Assembly (NCBI RefSeq): GCF_000321225.1
Contig: NW_004450466.1
Location: forward strand, 1,317,963 to 1,381,962
Source of the DNA: Odobenus rosmarus divergens
Lineage: Eukaryota; Chordata; Mammalia; Carnivora; Odobenidae
Reading direction: 5' to 3'
DNA: 64,000 bases
Part shown: piece by piece, positions 11,180-22,240 of the stretch
Position numbering within the stretch: the first letter of the stretch is position 1
Layout of the letters: each line of letters starts with the position of its first letter
Notes under the pieces: model-generated
Database searches by the model: none
What the model was told of the DNA's origin: nothing
The model's input: the letters and a program-made list of their open reading frames with translations, nothing else
Position numbers and translations under genes: made by a program

Positions 11180-11420
11180 TAAGAGCCCAGAGGAGGAAAC
11201 TAAAAAGTCAGTCAGAAGAGGAGGAAAATATTTGGGACAGCCTCATAAAGGAGGCAAAACTTGAACCATACAAAAACGTAGAGGGTTTTTTTTTTTTTTC
11301 AGGGGGAGAATTACAGATAAAATGTGTGAGGATGGAATAGCATTTGTAAAGATTGATAGGCACATGCATATTGGATCAGCAGAGGATCATCTGTATGAGA
11401 GTGAAGCTGAGGTCCTGAGG
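11180..11420 (-). mobile_element. Possible L2 internal fragment
   Basis: 'GCCTCATAAAGGAGGCAAAACTTGAACC' and 'GGATGGAATAGCATTTGTAAAG' (only key words given) follow the order of the L2 region upstream of its tail in reverse complement. This and 10750-10890 may therefore be one L2 split by the MIR. A T15 tract interrupts at about 11286-11300. Confidence 0.35.
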
Positions 11421-11794
11421 AAATTTGTTTAGGGTCAGACTCTCCCCATGTTCCCAGTTATTTCTGGAATTTTGGAATCAACATTACGACTGAGTGGCTT
11501 GATCAGAATCACTCTCCCCTGGACTATGATCAATACGTAGTAACTGACTCTGCACCTACCAGTTCCTCATTGTTTAGTGATGTCCTAATCACCATAGCCA
11601 GGGAGAGTCCAGATTTCCGGGCAGCCAGAGTCTAAAATAAACAGAATTAGAAGTTACTGGCACATGAGGTGGCTGCCATGAACATACGGCTCAGCAGCAC
11701 ATGAAAATATAATAATACAGACTATCATTGTTCATGTTTTAGTCAATAGGATCTGACATTTTCAGTAGTCAGCGAGTTCATCCAGAATGTGGAA
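11421..11794. other. Unique spacer
   Basis: No gene or recognised repeat. Confidence 0.45.
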
Positions 11795-11905
11795 TCATGA
11801 AACATCAAAGCTGAAAAAGTCCCCTTCTATTATCGAACTCAGCCCCTACATTTTGCAGATGACAAAACTGAGGCCCAGCAAGGCAGGATGATGAGCCCTA
11901 GGTTT
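11795..11905 (-). mobile_element. Ancient MIR3/L3-like fragment
   Basis: 'CATCAAAGCTGAAAAAGTCC', 'ACATTTTGCAGATGACAAAA' and 'CTGAGGCCCAGCAAGG' follow the 'tagagctggaaggga / ttttacagatgaggaaactgaggccc' pattern. Whether it is MIR3 or L3 cannot be settled by eye. Confidence 0.5.
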
Positions 11906-12288
11906 CCAGGCTAGCAAGAGCTTCTATAACTTTGCTTTTCCCCAAGGTGATCATGATCACGATTACATTCCTTCATAAAACATGGCCACTGGTACAGAGC
12001 CAGATGATCTGTGTGACGGCCATGAAGCACAATTAAGGTTAGAGGATCCTTGAATTGTTCACAGTTCCCCCAGAGTATTCTTTCATATCTAACCAGGATA
12101 TTTTTTCTAAGTGTTCATTTTATCAACAGAAAACCATTATACCCAGATTGGTTTTCTTAATGCAATGCTGCCAACTTCAGTGATTTTAATTAGAAGTCAA
12201 GTCCCTTTAGTTTCCCCACCGTAAAACAGAACCATTATATTGCTCTTCCTTGAAATGTGTGCGATATAGTGCACTCAGCAGTGCTGTC
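11906..12288. other. Unique spacer
   Basis: No gene or recognised repeat. Contains a GATCATGATCACGATTAC palindromic patch near 11948-11965. Confidence 0.4.
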
Positions 12289-12938
12289 AAGAACTCTGGA
12301 AATCAATGTGGTATATATACACAATGGAATATTATGCAGCCATCAAAAGGAATGAGATCTTGCCATTTGCAATGACGTGGATGGAACTGAAGGGTGTTAT
12401 GCTGAGTGAAATAAGTCAGTCAGAGAAAGACATGTATCATATGACCTCACTGATATGAGGAATTTTAATCTCAGGAAACAAACTGAGGGTTGCTGGAGTG
12501 GTGGGGGGTGGGAGGGATTGGGTGGCTGGGTGATAGACATCGGGGAGAGTATGTGCTATGGTGAGCACTGTGAATTGTACAAAAAAAATGAATCACAGAT
12601 CTGTACTTCTGAAACAAATAATGCAATATATGTTAAGAAAAAAAAGAAGAAGAAGATAGCAGGAGGGGAAGAATGAAGGGGGGGAAATCGGAGGGGTAGA
12701 TGAACCACAAGAGATGATGGACTCTGAAAACCAAACTGAGGGTTCTAGAGGGGAGGGGGTGGGGGGATGGGTTAGCCTGGTGATGGGTATTAAAGAGGGC
12801 ACGTTCTGCGTGGAGCACTGGGTGTTATGCACAAACAATGAATCATGGAACACTGCATCAAATACTAATGATGTAATGTATGGTGGTTAACATAACAATA
12901 AAAAAAATTATTAAAAAAAAAAAGAACTCTGGAAATCA
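12289..12938 (+). mobile_element. Young 5'-truncated LINE-1 (3' end), 17-bp TSD
   Basis: The body is about 12306-12921. It starts slightly further 5' than the 6511-7098 copy, with 'GTGGTATATATACACAATGG'. The same two 3' UTR blocks and GAA run follow. Perfect TSD AAGAACTCTGGAAATCA lies at 12289-12305 and 12922-12938. At 12581-12588 the usual AAGACTGA reads as eight A at unchanged length. Confidence 0.95.
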
Positions 12939-14240
12939 GAAGTTTTACATGGGAATTTTCAGTATGTCATCCCATTAGGAGCCAAGGGAAGTAAGTCATA
13001 GTGGAATTCTGTACCTGGTCTTAAATCTATCTCCTTGGAGCTACAAAGCGATAAACTCAGATAAAAGTTCAGCACAATGCTGGGTGAGGAAGTCACTGTC
13101 CACCCATCTCCACCCCTACTGTATAAACCTATAGAGGGCTTACCTCTAAGGACTTACCCAAGATGATCTTCCAACTCTGACAACTATTATCCTTAAAATT
13201 ATGTCTGTATCCTAGTTTAGTCTATATTGACACCTGTCATATATATAATTTGGTTTATCTTTCAGAATTGAACCAGAGGCTCTCTTGGAGAACCTAAATT
13301 TCTTATTCCTGTGTCTCTTTTTATTTCCCCATCTTGCCCTCTTTTATCTCAAGAATAAGTGCAGTGTATATGAAGAAGTATGGAAAATATTAAATTGAAA
13401 ATCACTTACCATAGCCTGAAGATTCCAAGTGTCAGAGGAAACAAAGCGTAAATAATTATAAATAAGAAATGTGAGCAGAGAGTATAATGATGTTAAAATA
13501 AACTTAACACTTTAAAATAATGTCCACACTATAATGGCAGAAATATGAGCTGTACAGACACGTCATGCTTTTCAGTGTAAGATCTTTCCAATCAAGGTTT
13601 TATCTTTCCTAATTTAAAGCCAAAGTGATGGTTTTCAGATGATGATTTTCATAGTAAAATTAAAAATTGCTGATTATGAGAAATTGTGTACATTGTTGCA
13701 AAAAGGGAAATTTCTAAAAAAAATGGATAAAACATACTTTTAGGTCATAAACTACTAAGACTATGCCTCCATAAAAAAAATGTGAAGACAATTGAGATAA
13801 TAGAAAACATGCTGGTAGGCTATTTGTTTTTAGAATCTAATGCATGCCATTATCAATTCTTTGCATCTTCAGGTGGTCCCCAGCATATTTTGTTATAAGA
13901 GAGTTTGAGTTATTGAAAGTTATGTTCTGGCTTCATAAAGGTTTTAATAACTTGGGAGCCATAGATTTCCTTAGATAGTGGAATCACTTATTAATGTGAC
14001 TAGATCTTAATAAAGAATTGGTTAATATTATCTGCTGCTTTTTAAAGTAGAAAAAGTTTGGGTTAAGGGGAGGAAGTTCGAATCAAGACTCAAAGTGTGC
14101 TTTAAACTTGTGGTCATTTGAGACATTGTACATATCAAAGCCCAGTTGCAGCAGCTCACTTGGCATGCTGTGTGACTTTTGCTCAATTATAGTGCCATTT
14201 TAACTCAGTTTGTAATTTCAACCAATATAAAAATCTGTCA
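12939..14240. other. Unique AT-rich block
   Basis: No repeat or gene recognised across 1.3 kb. 13550-14220 is repeat-free and could include conserved non-coding DNA, but nothing in one sequence shows this. Confidence 0.45.
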
Positions 14241-14366
14241 GGTGGTGTCTGTCTGGCTCCGTAGGTACAGCATGCAACTCTTGATCTTGGGGTCATAAGT
14301 TCAAGCCCCACACTGGGGGTGGGGGCGCGGCGGGGAGAGAAGCAAAGCTTAAAAAAAAAAAAAAAG
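14241..14366 (+). mobile_element. Short CAN-SINE (tRNA-head type without CT tract)
   Basis: The older short SINEC form: 'GTAGGTACAGCATGCAACTC', 'TTGATCTTGGGGTCATAAG', 'TTCAAGCCCCACACTGGGGG' and a 15-A tail. Only a short CTGTCA repeat flanks it (14235-14240 and about 14367-14372), so the TSD is eroded. Confidence 0.85.
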
Positions 14367-14371
14367 CTGTC

Positions 14372-15159
14372 AAAAGTTTCGAGTTATTTCATTCACCTAA
14401 AAGATTTTAAAGAAATGATAAATGCAATACTTGGTAGAATCCAGCACCTTATATATTTTATTCTATGAAATACAGGCAAGGCACTTAATGAGAAGGCCAA
14501 AACGACAGCTAATGAAGAAAACAGGGACACATTTTTTTAAAGAGAATGCAACAGGAGTGGCTTACCACATCTCGTACAATAGGCAAAGTTTTTTTCCTGC
14601 GCAGATCTGGCATACTGTCAATGCCATAAAGTCCTCGAAAAAAAATGAAAGGAAAAACAGGAATGATTTCAATGGGAACCGGACTTCCTTTAAGAAAAAA
14701 AATCCCCGTTCATGGTAAAAAGGCTGTGAAAAAAGATGAAATGTATACCATGCTTTTCAACTGGTTCACAAAATAAGAACGATCCAAGCCTCTAAGACTT
14801 CACCCAGGGAGAAGGAGAAAGACTCTAGCTACCAAAGTGATCACTTGTATTTTTGGATAGTTCTATATACATTGAAACTTTAAAAAAAAAATGGCTTGAT
14901 TTGACACACACTTTTTCTGTCAATATCACAGAGAAGATTAAAAAAAAATTGTTAGTTATATGAAACTTTGTATCTCCAGGAAGAAATAGAATCAAACCAT
15001 GGTTAGTGTAAGGTGTAAGTTTGGTCCTCAATGGTAAAATAATTACCTGTGTTTGTAAAACTATCATTCTTTTTTAATGTGTTACATCTTTACAGATTAA
15101 ACCCCAAAGTGGTATCTCAAAGAGCCATAGCTGCATTTAAAATATTTGTGATAACCCTT
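14372..15159. other. Unique AT-rich spacer
   Basis: A 98-codon plus frame at 14422-14718 is lysine/asparagine-rich with no motif or Kozak-type support, so I do not call a gene. Confidence 0.45.
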
Positions 15160-15640
15160 ATACCAGAATTTTCACTTACCTGAATTTATCCCATGGAAAA
15201 ATGCCAACAAGAGATTAATTTGTTGTACAAGAATATTCACTGTGACATTTCTTTTTGTAATAGCAATAAAAGTTGGGTAACCTAAGTATTTATTGAAAGA
15301 ATTATATTATTCAATGGGAAGAACATAATAAAGTGAATGAGTTAAATATATATGTGTATAAATGGAAAATATTCACAGTATGTTAAGTGAAAAAAGCAAG
15401 TCTGCATATTAGTAAGTTTAATATTATACCATGTTTTTGTGTTTATACATGTACAGAAAATATCTAGAAAGATATTCATTAAATTGATAACCAGAGATAC
15501 CTTTGCCGAGTGATACTGTGTGGAAGAAAAAGGGAAGATTCTCATTATGTTATAAATTTGGTAATAGTCAATGTTTTTCTACTAAGCATTGCCATTTTTG
15601 CAATTTAAAATAATCTTAAAACATAGTCATTTTTGTTTAT
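15160..15640 (+). mobile_element. Old LINE-1 3' UTR (L1M type)
   Basis: The order matches old L1 3' UTRs: 'GAATATTCACTGTGACATTT', 'TAATAGCAATAAAAGTTGGG', 'TGTTAAGTGAAAAAAGCAAG', 'GTTTATACATGTACAGAAAA' and 'TGGTAATAGTCAATGTTTTT'. Non-coding relic. Confidence 0.65.
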
Positions 15641-17274
15641 TAAAATGAGTTTAATACATTGAATTTGATTTTTGTTGCATCTAAGCTAGTAATTTTATAC
15701 AACCAAAAATGTGCTTGAGTCACTGATGACAGCTTTGCCTATGCTCACTTGACCTACAGAACTCCTGCTTAACTCTAGCTTAAAGTCAACTTTTTTCACC
15801 AGGAACACACAATTGAAAGGTCGGGGTATTAGGTAGGCACCTCTGCTACTGGAACAGGCCACAACAGCCGAGAATATGTTATCAGCATCTCACAGTCCAG
15901 TTTTTCTCTGACACAGAGATGGCCCCTTTGCTCCTGCTGCTTAGCTTAATAAAGGGAAAGTTTTGCCTTATTGAATTTTTCTTAGTAGCCATGGTCTTAA
16001 CTCTAATACTTCTAGTTGCATTAATCACTAGCTTGATGATTTTGAATTCACTGAATTATCATACAACTCATGTGAAATAAGAGAAGTAAAATATTAATAA
16101 GGATAGAATGATAATAAACAGTAACATTATAACTTGTATGTTTGAAAGTAAAGATCAAATCCAGTAATAAATGTGAAATATTAAAACCACAGCACATGAG
16201 TAAGAAGGATGTCAATGTTGAACGAATTATACTTAAGTTCATGAATTTCAACAAAAAGTTATCTTTAGGTTAGATCATAGAACACAGGAAAAGAGTAACA
16301 GTGGGGCAGGAATCAAGACAGATGAGAGAAAGAAGAGCAAAAGGAGAAACAACAGGAGGGAAGATAGTATGGGTGGCAACATGTGTGGGTGGATGACACT
16401 TGAGATCCTGTCCACCACTGACTCTACAAGAGTTCATACAGTTTCCATCATTGCCCAGAATAATGCCAACTGACATTCTCTAGACCAATGACTGTGGTAG
16501 TCACAATGACAGTCAAATATCAAGACTGAGATCACAAAAAACAATCATTAGCAGTACTCTCTTATGAACTGCAAGAAATGGCAACATCAAGTGGGGAAAA
16601 GGGTAAAGAACTCTTCTTTTCAACACCCATCTTCAGAAAGTGAACCAACTACTCCAACAGTGTAACTTCTTGCTTCCCTCCTATTCCCTTTCCATGTTCT
16701 TCCATTCTCCCTACCAGTTCATGCTTGCCTCTGCCAAATCCCAAACATCACATTCATGGGAAAAGGGTTATGGAAGTGGGTTTCTAGAAGGATCTTTTGA
16801 GTTACATTTGCTTCAATATAAGGCTCTGGTTCAAAGTGGTTTTTATTTTCTACCCCTTGTGAAGAGACTTAATGACATAAAGTGTAATTAATAAATGTCT
16901 TTCCACCACATTACATGGCAATCATACTAACTAGCTGCCTTCAAGTGTTTTTGAAATGTTCTGATTATTAAATAATGTGACTTTAATAACTAGGTAAAGA
17001 AACACATCCAATTGTTATAATGGTTGATAAAGTGATTTATAAACTACAAAATGTAACATATAGATGGGTGCTGTGTTTTCTTTCTCTCACTAATGACTTC
17101 TTTGTTTTCCTTCTGACAGAACTTAATTCAAATTCTTAAGAACACCTAAAATTTTGAGCATATACACACAAATTCAGGAATCAGTTACACACACATATTT
17201 TCTTAGGTGTTACACTTTACTCCTTTGCTTGTCTCATCAGAACAGAGAAGGCCAAGGACCCAGGCCAAACCTGA
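15641..17274. other. Unique block
   Basis: No confident repeat or gene. Small frames at 16270-16476 and 16640-16891 lack recognisable features. 16290-16370 is purine-rich. Confidence 0.45.
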
Positions 17275-17400
17275 GCATTATAGAATAATGAGCCCAAGTT
17301 AGAAGACATGGATCCAAAATTTATCTGTCCCGAGTTTGTCATTAATTTCATCAAACCCATATTTTGTCATTTGTAAAACTGCAATGCAATAAAAATGTTC
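17275..17400 (+). mobile_element. Degenerate MIR (tentative)
   Basis: 'TAGAATAATGAGCCCAAGTT', 'GACATGGATCC' and 'CATATTTTGTCATTTGTAAA' fit a decayed MIR in plus orientation. Confidence 0.35.
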
Positions 17401-17698
17401 GCTTAATCTTTACAGCCTTAAAAATGCTCAAAATCACATTGTGTTTCCTTATACTTTTAGCTTTCCATTATTACTATGTATAAACATGTCCTTTCATTTG
17501 CTTATTCAACAAGTAATAGCAAAACTTTTATTGCAAATCTGAGTCTTAAAAAAGAAAAGAAAGGTTTCCCTAATGGCCTCACCTCAAGAGTGGAGAAGCG
17601 CTTGGTAAATACTATAAAGCTCTCTAACAAATGAAAAAGTTTTTGTAATATTTATTGAAAGTGTTCCTAACCAAGAGACATCTGGGAGAGATTAAATT

Positions 17699-17922
17699 AA
17701 AAATGGTGAAGGGGTGCCTGGGTGGCTCAGCTGGTTAAGCCACTGCCTTCAGCTCAGGTCATGGTCCCCGGGTCCTGGGATCGAGTCCCGCGTCAGGCTC
17801 CCTGCTCGGCAGGAAGTATGCTTCTCCCTCTGACCCTCCCCATTCTCATGCTCTCTCTTCTCACTTTCTCTCTCTCAAATAATAAAATCTTTAAAAAAAT
17901 AAAAAAATAAAAAATGGTGAAG
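17699..17922 (+). mobile_element. CAN-SINE with 13-bp TSD
   Basis: The body is about 17712-17909, with an intact head (GGGGTGCCTGGGTGGCTCAG), box-B-like 'GGGATCGAGTCCC', CT middle and AATAAAATCTTT tail. TSD AAAAATGGTGAAG lies at 17699-17711 and 17910-17922. A 62-codon frame inside it is an artefact of the SINE. Confidence 0.95.
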
Positions 17923-18406
17923 ACCAGAGGTATCAATATATAAATAAATCATTGACTTTCTAGGCAAGATCAAGTTCAGGGAGATCAGTTAAAATCTAGA
18001 AGAAACTAGCTAGGCTCAATGATGAAGAGCTCAGGAAGAGTCATCAAGACAGGCAATAGCAGACAAGAAACTCCTTTTTTTCATGTTCCTTATACATGTA
18101 TATACACACACACACATACATACATTTTTCCTTTTTTTAGGAAGATATAAAATATCTATCCCAGTTGGTCTAGAGTTGTTACCATTATTTGGAAATGCTT
18201 TCACTCTATTCCAAGACAGTATTATCTTCATGTCAGAAACGCTGTATCACTGGATAAAATAGTCCCAATCCTCCCCAAACAGCCCCTCTTCAACTATTCA
18301 AGAGTTCTCCCTAGGAAAAAGGAATCTTTTATACTGCAGGCATTACAAATGGGATGAAAATATCAGATCTATGGAAATATCTGGGAAGTCAATCATCACA
18401 TAAAAT
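17923..18406. other. Unique spacer with small (CA)n
   Basis: Contains a short CACACA/TACATA run at 18104-18124. Otherwise no gene or repeat recognised. Confidence 0.5.
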
Positions 18407-18580
18407 TGACAAAATGGGGGCGCCTCAGCGGCTCAGTCAGTTAAGCATCTGACTCTTGATCTCAGCTCAGGTCTTGATCTCAGGGCTGTGAGTTCAAGTC
18501 CCATGTTTGGCTCCATGCTGGGCATGGAACCTATTTAAAATAAATAAATAAACAATAAAATTTTAAAAATGACAAAATGG
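18407..18580 (+). mobile_element. CAN-SINE, older short-tail form, 11-bp TSD
   Basis: The body is about 18418-18569. The head is mutated (GGGCGCCTCAGCGGCTCAG), there is a 'GCTGTGAGTTCAAGTCCC' segment, the CT tract is largely lost, and the tail is AATAAATAAACAATAAAA. TSD TGACAAAATGG lies at 18407-18417 and 18570-18580. Confidence 0.93.
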
Positions 18581-19832
18581 ATAAAATTTCATAAACTGTG
18601 ATGTCTTCTAATTCATTATGTTTTATATTACATAGTTCATATTTTTCAGTTTTATTTCTTAGTTATTTGCATAATTAAAAGGAGTTTACTGAGTTTAGTA
18701 AAATTGGAGATATGAGAGTATATTGCTGTATACTTTGACTCAGATTCAGTTGACCATCTTGTTACAGAACACAATACACATTATCTAAAAGATATATATT
18801 CTGTAATTGTTAAAGAATCTGATGTCTAAGGTAGAAGGGGTAAGAGCTGATTTTAATATATATTAATAATTATCTGATAATATACTGAATATATATTGAT
18901 TGGAAAAGAACTCTGAGAAGGCACCAAGAGTATCATGTAGAAACTATCAAACAGATTTTCCAAAAGTAGTACTTTCCGATTATGGGATAAAGGTATGCTG
19001 TTTCCATACGTGGGCGGTTGATGGTTAATTGGCAATATTCACAGACTACCTAATATCCATTAGAAATCAGAAAATTAGTAGACTCTGTTTATAGGCAAAG
19101 GAGTTGTTAAATTAATTGAAGACTATAAGCCTAAAAAAAAACAGATCACAGTGCTTCTGTTTATTTCTGTGTTTCCAAGACAATTATTGAGCAGGGCTAT
19201 GTAATTAATCTTTTTTAGCATTATGGAACACTAAGGCAATGTAAAAGATTAATAATGAATCATTCTAAGTCCCTCTCCTGTAATACAGCTGTCTTCTTTC
19301 AGACTTTTAAAAAACAATTCTTTGTATTTAGTTACTTAATGGTAAACATACAGTAATTTATTTTGTTTTTGCTTAATGTCATATATTTTACATAACATTT
19401 TAACAATTTTCCTGATGATCATTATAAACTTTAATTATTCACCTGCACCTTATGAGGATATGTTATTCAGAATATTCTTTTTTCACCTTTTTATTTTTAT
19501 TATTGTCAACACTGAATGAGCTATTTGTGTCTGTGTAATTGGATAATTCACTCCCCATATCCAATTAATCACCAATTCCTAAAGATTTTTTGATTCCATA
19601 TTCCATCACAATTAACACACCATCTGTCATAAGATATAGCATTATGTATTTATATGTTAGGGGGAAAATCAAATTAATCTCTGACACTGTGCTTTCTTAG
19701 CAAGTAGAATTTAAATTGTGTATTTATTCAAAAGCCCCCTCTTAAACTGACTTCATCTACAGAATAGATGTGTCATATTTTCAATCGTTTTTCTATACAT
19801 GAAAATAAAAATATCAACAAAATAGTTATTCC
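18581..19832. other. Unique AT-rich block
   Basis: No gene or recognised repeat. TTAATATATATTAA-type sequence lies near 18853-18866. A TTTATT at 19723-19728 is an AATAAA on the minus strand, relevant only if the weak candidate at 19833-20120 were transcribed. Confidence 0.45.
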
Positions 19833-20120
19833 TTAAGTTTCTCGTTCAGAGTCCAGCTTTTTAGAATTACTCTTCAACAAAAAATTGTCAATGTCTCGGT
19901 CTTTGTCCAAATTATGGTCTTTTAAGTCATCAAGAGCAATGGTAATGTAGCATTTTATAAAATAGCACTTCGTTATCGTTCCTTTTATTCCAAGAAGTGG
20001 GCAGCTCTGCTGCAGATACTGATGTTGGTAGGCTCTCAATCTCACCGAAAGCTTCAAAGGAGATAAACAGGTCTCTTAAACTTCCTCAAATCATCCTAAT
20101 TTTTCTCTGGACTAAAACAT
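19833..20120 (-). pseudogene. Possible coding-like relic (exon or retrocopy), unrecognised
   Basis: On the minus strand the last 35 or so codons before a stop at 19833-19835 read as a hydrophilic, charged peptide (for example DDLKDHNLDKDRD, then SNSKKLDSERET). Such use of Asp, Lys and Glu is less typical of random AT-rich DNA. Upstream, a second frame reads FEAFGEIESLPTS and the two frames do not join, so any real gene would be broken. An acceptor-like 'TTTTCTTAATGTTTTAG' lies upstream and an AATAAA about 105 bases downstream, with no poly(A) tract. I cannot name a source gene, and chance remains the likelier explanation. Confidence 0.15.
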
Positions 20121-20130
20121 TAAGAAAATG

Positions 20131-20549
20131 CAATTATCCAGCCCATACCATCAGCAATAACAACAAAATTACAACACTTTTCCAGGACACTTTTAGCTAA
20201 GTTTATAAATATACAGACAATGGAACTCTTGTAATTGCTGCTCGGTTACCAATGTTTTTAAGACACCATCGATTGGATGCATCTTGATATTTTATAATGC
20301 ATAAAAATGGATGTTGTAGAATTGATAAAATATAGTACTTTTGGCATCTCCCTCCTGAAACCCCACACAAATACTGCTCTTTTTTTTGCCTTACTATTTT
20401 AGCTCATCTCTTAGATTTTTTTTTTTTGCCAGCTCATTTTTTTTAATTGCCAACAGTTCTTTTCCAGAATACAAATCTAAACATATTTTTTTTTCATATT
20501 CAACATCCCTTATTGCTTCCAAGATAGAGAACAAATCCCTTTCCATCCC
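20131..20549. other. Unique, T-rich spacer
   Basis: Several T runs of 8-12 bases near 20378-20490. The 122-codon plus frame at 20386-20754 spans these runs and an L2-like region and starts in a poly-Phe stretch, so I reject it as a gene. Confidence 0.5.
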
Positions 20550-20790
20550 AGCAAGATACGACTGCCCCTCCCATCTCCTCTCCTCTGAGTTCTCCCTCTA
20601 CTTTTTTGTTCCAGCTGTCCCGAATGCCTTTGTATATCCCCAGAGACCTCAGACTATTCCCTCCCTTGTCTGTTTTCACTCCACTATTTTCTCTACTGGT
20701 ACTGGCCTCCTTGGTGGCACAGGCTCACACTTACCTCTCTTAAATAAAATTTGAATGTAACTTTTAAGGTACCTCCTCCCCATCTCAATT
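20550..20790 (+). mobile_element. Possible L2 internal fragment
   Basis: 'TTCCAGCTGTCCCGAATGCC' resembles the L2 'ctgttccctctgcctggaatgc' word, and 'AAGGTACCTCCTCCCCATCTC' resembles the 'aaatgtcacctcctcag' word at the right distance. Degenerate. Confidence 0.35.
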
Positions 20791-20977
20791 AACTGCACCT
20801 CTCTATGAGCTCACCCTCAGGGATTCACAGTGGGAGGGGCTGGGTAATGAGCAGAGGAGGGGAGGGGAAATCACGACTCCTGGCCTCTTAGATGGGCTTA
20901 GCAGCAGCTGTGTGGAGTCAAAGCAAATATTTGTTACTAACAGAGGATAGCACACTTTTTAGTTGAACTGGAGCAGA

Positions 20978-21492
20978 AATGCTTTTATTTAAAATTTTAA
21001 TTCCAGTGTAGTTAATGTACAGTGTTATATTAGTTTCAGGTGTACAATACAGTAATTCAAGTTCCATACATTATTCAGTGCTTATTATGATAAATGCACT
21101 CTTAATTACCTTCACCTATTTCACCCATCCTCCCAGCCACCTCCTCTCTGGTAACCACAGTTTGTTCTCTATAACTAGGACTCCAGTTGTTTTTGGCTTG
21201 TCTCCCCCCGCCCCTTTTATTTTTCCTTTGTTTGTTTAGTTTCTTAAATTCCACCTATTAGTGAGATCATACGGTATCTGTCTTTGGCTGATTTCACTTA
21301 TTGTACTCTCTAGCTCGACCCACGTTGTTGCAAATGGTGAGATTTCATGCTTTTTTAGGCCTAGATGATATTCTATTTTGTGTGGGTGTGTATATATACC
21401 ACATCTTTATCCATTCATCTATCGATGGACACTTTGGCTGCTTCCATAATTTGGCTATTGTAGATAATGCTACTGTAAACATAGGGGTGAAG
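20978..21492 (-). mobile_element. 5'-truncated LINE-1, minus strand
   Basis: Reverse complement of L1 3' UTR and ORF2 end. It begins 'TTTAAAATTTTAATTCCAG', continues through 'TTAATGTACAGTGTTATATT' and 'GGTGTACAATACAGTAATTC', and then the 'CATGTTGTTGCAAATGG'-type segment (here 'CACGTTGTTGCAAATGG'). It ends at 'GCTACTGTAAACATAGGGG'. Imperfect flanking AGCAGAAA words near 20972 and 21492 may be the TSD. Confidence 0.88.
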
Positions 21493-21737
21493 CAGAAAAA
21501 CTTCTGAGAACAATTGTTCTAAGGCTTCTGTTATAACCTCTGTAAAACTACCTTCTGTTTGTTTACGTGGATGTCCCCACTAGAATTTATGTTTCAAAAA
21601 AATGACAAATCTTACTCATTTCTAACTCCCTAGGGCCAACTCTGGCATGTGGCAGGGAGAAATAAAAGGTTGAGGTTCAAGTGAATAGGCCTTGACACCA
21701 GAGAGATTATCCATTAAATAAACCATTGTCTTGACTT

Positions 21738-21971
21738 AAAAATTAAGAGTCTTGGGGTGCCTGAGTGGCTCAGTCGTTAAGCGTCTGCCTTCGGCTCAGG
21801 TCATAATCCCAGGGTCCTGGGATCGAGCCCCGCATCAGGCTCCCTGCTCCGGGGGAAGTCTGCTTCTCCCTCTTCCACTCCCCCTGCTTGTGTTCCCTCT
21901 CTCACTGTCTCTCTCTGTCAAATAAATAAAATCTTTAAAAAAAAAAAATTAAAAAAAAAATTAAGATTCTT
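21738..21971 (+). mobile_element. CAN-SINE with about 16-bp TSD
   Basis: The body is about 21754-21955, a full head/CT/tail copy of the GGGATCGAGCCCCGCATCAGG subtype. TSD AAAAATTAAGAGTCTT lies at 21738-21753 and is matched by AAAAATTAAGATTCTT at 21956-21971 with one change. Confidence 0.95.
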
Positions 21972-22059
21972 ATCTTTGAAAGAGTACCTGGAAAGAGCAA
22001 GACCAAAGCCTGAGGACCAGGGAGAAAGTCAATGACCTCACACTGAAGTGAGTTAGCAG

Positions 22060-22240
22060 GCAAGGGCTTTGTCACCGGAAGATAAGAGCCTTGTTACTAG
22101 ACCAGTAAATACTTTTTAACCTTTATGAATCTCAGTTATCTTATATGGAAAATTGAATGACTGTCTCTGTAACATTTTTGGGAGCTTTGAGATAATATAT
22201 TTAGGTAGGTTATATATTATTGGTAGTAATTAATTTATTG
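22060..22240 (+). mobile_element. MIR fragment
   Basis: 'TTTATGAATCTCAGTTATCT', 'TATATGGAAAATTGAATGAC' and 'TTTTTGGGAGCTTTGAGATA' follow the MIR 'cctcagtttcctcatctgtaaaatggggat ... ttgtgaggat' order. Confidence 0.55.

Noticed and set aside
11948..11965. GATCATGATCACGATTAC palindromic patch as a regulatory operator
   Set aside because: Short imperfect palindrome of the kind expected by chance in 64 kb, with no supporting context.
14422..14718. 98-codon plus frame
   Set aside because: Lys/Asn-rich translation of A-rich DNA with no recognisable motif and no promoter, splice or polyA context.
17712..17909. tRNA-like A and B boxes in SINE heads (here and in the other CAN-SINEs)
   Set aside because: They are tRNA-derived promoter heads of SINEs; no complete cloverleaf tRNA gene is present.
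20386..20754. Longest open frame in the window (122 codons, plus)
   Set aside because: It starts in a poly-Phe T-run, spans a pyrimidine-rich and L2-like region, and has no domain, signal or splice-like structure. This is low-complexity chance.
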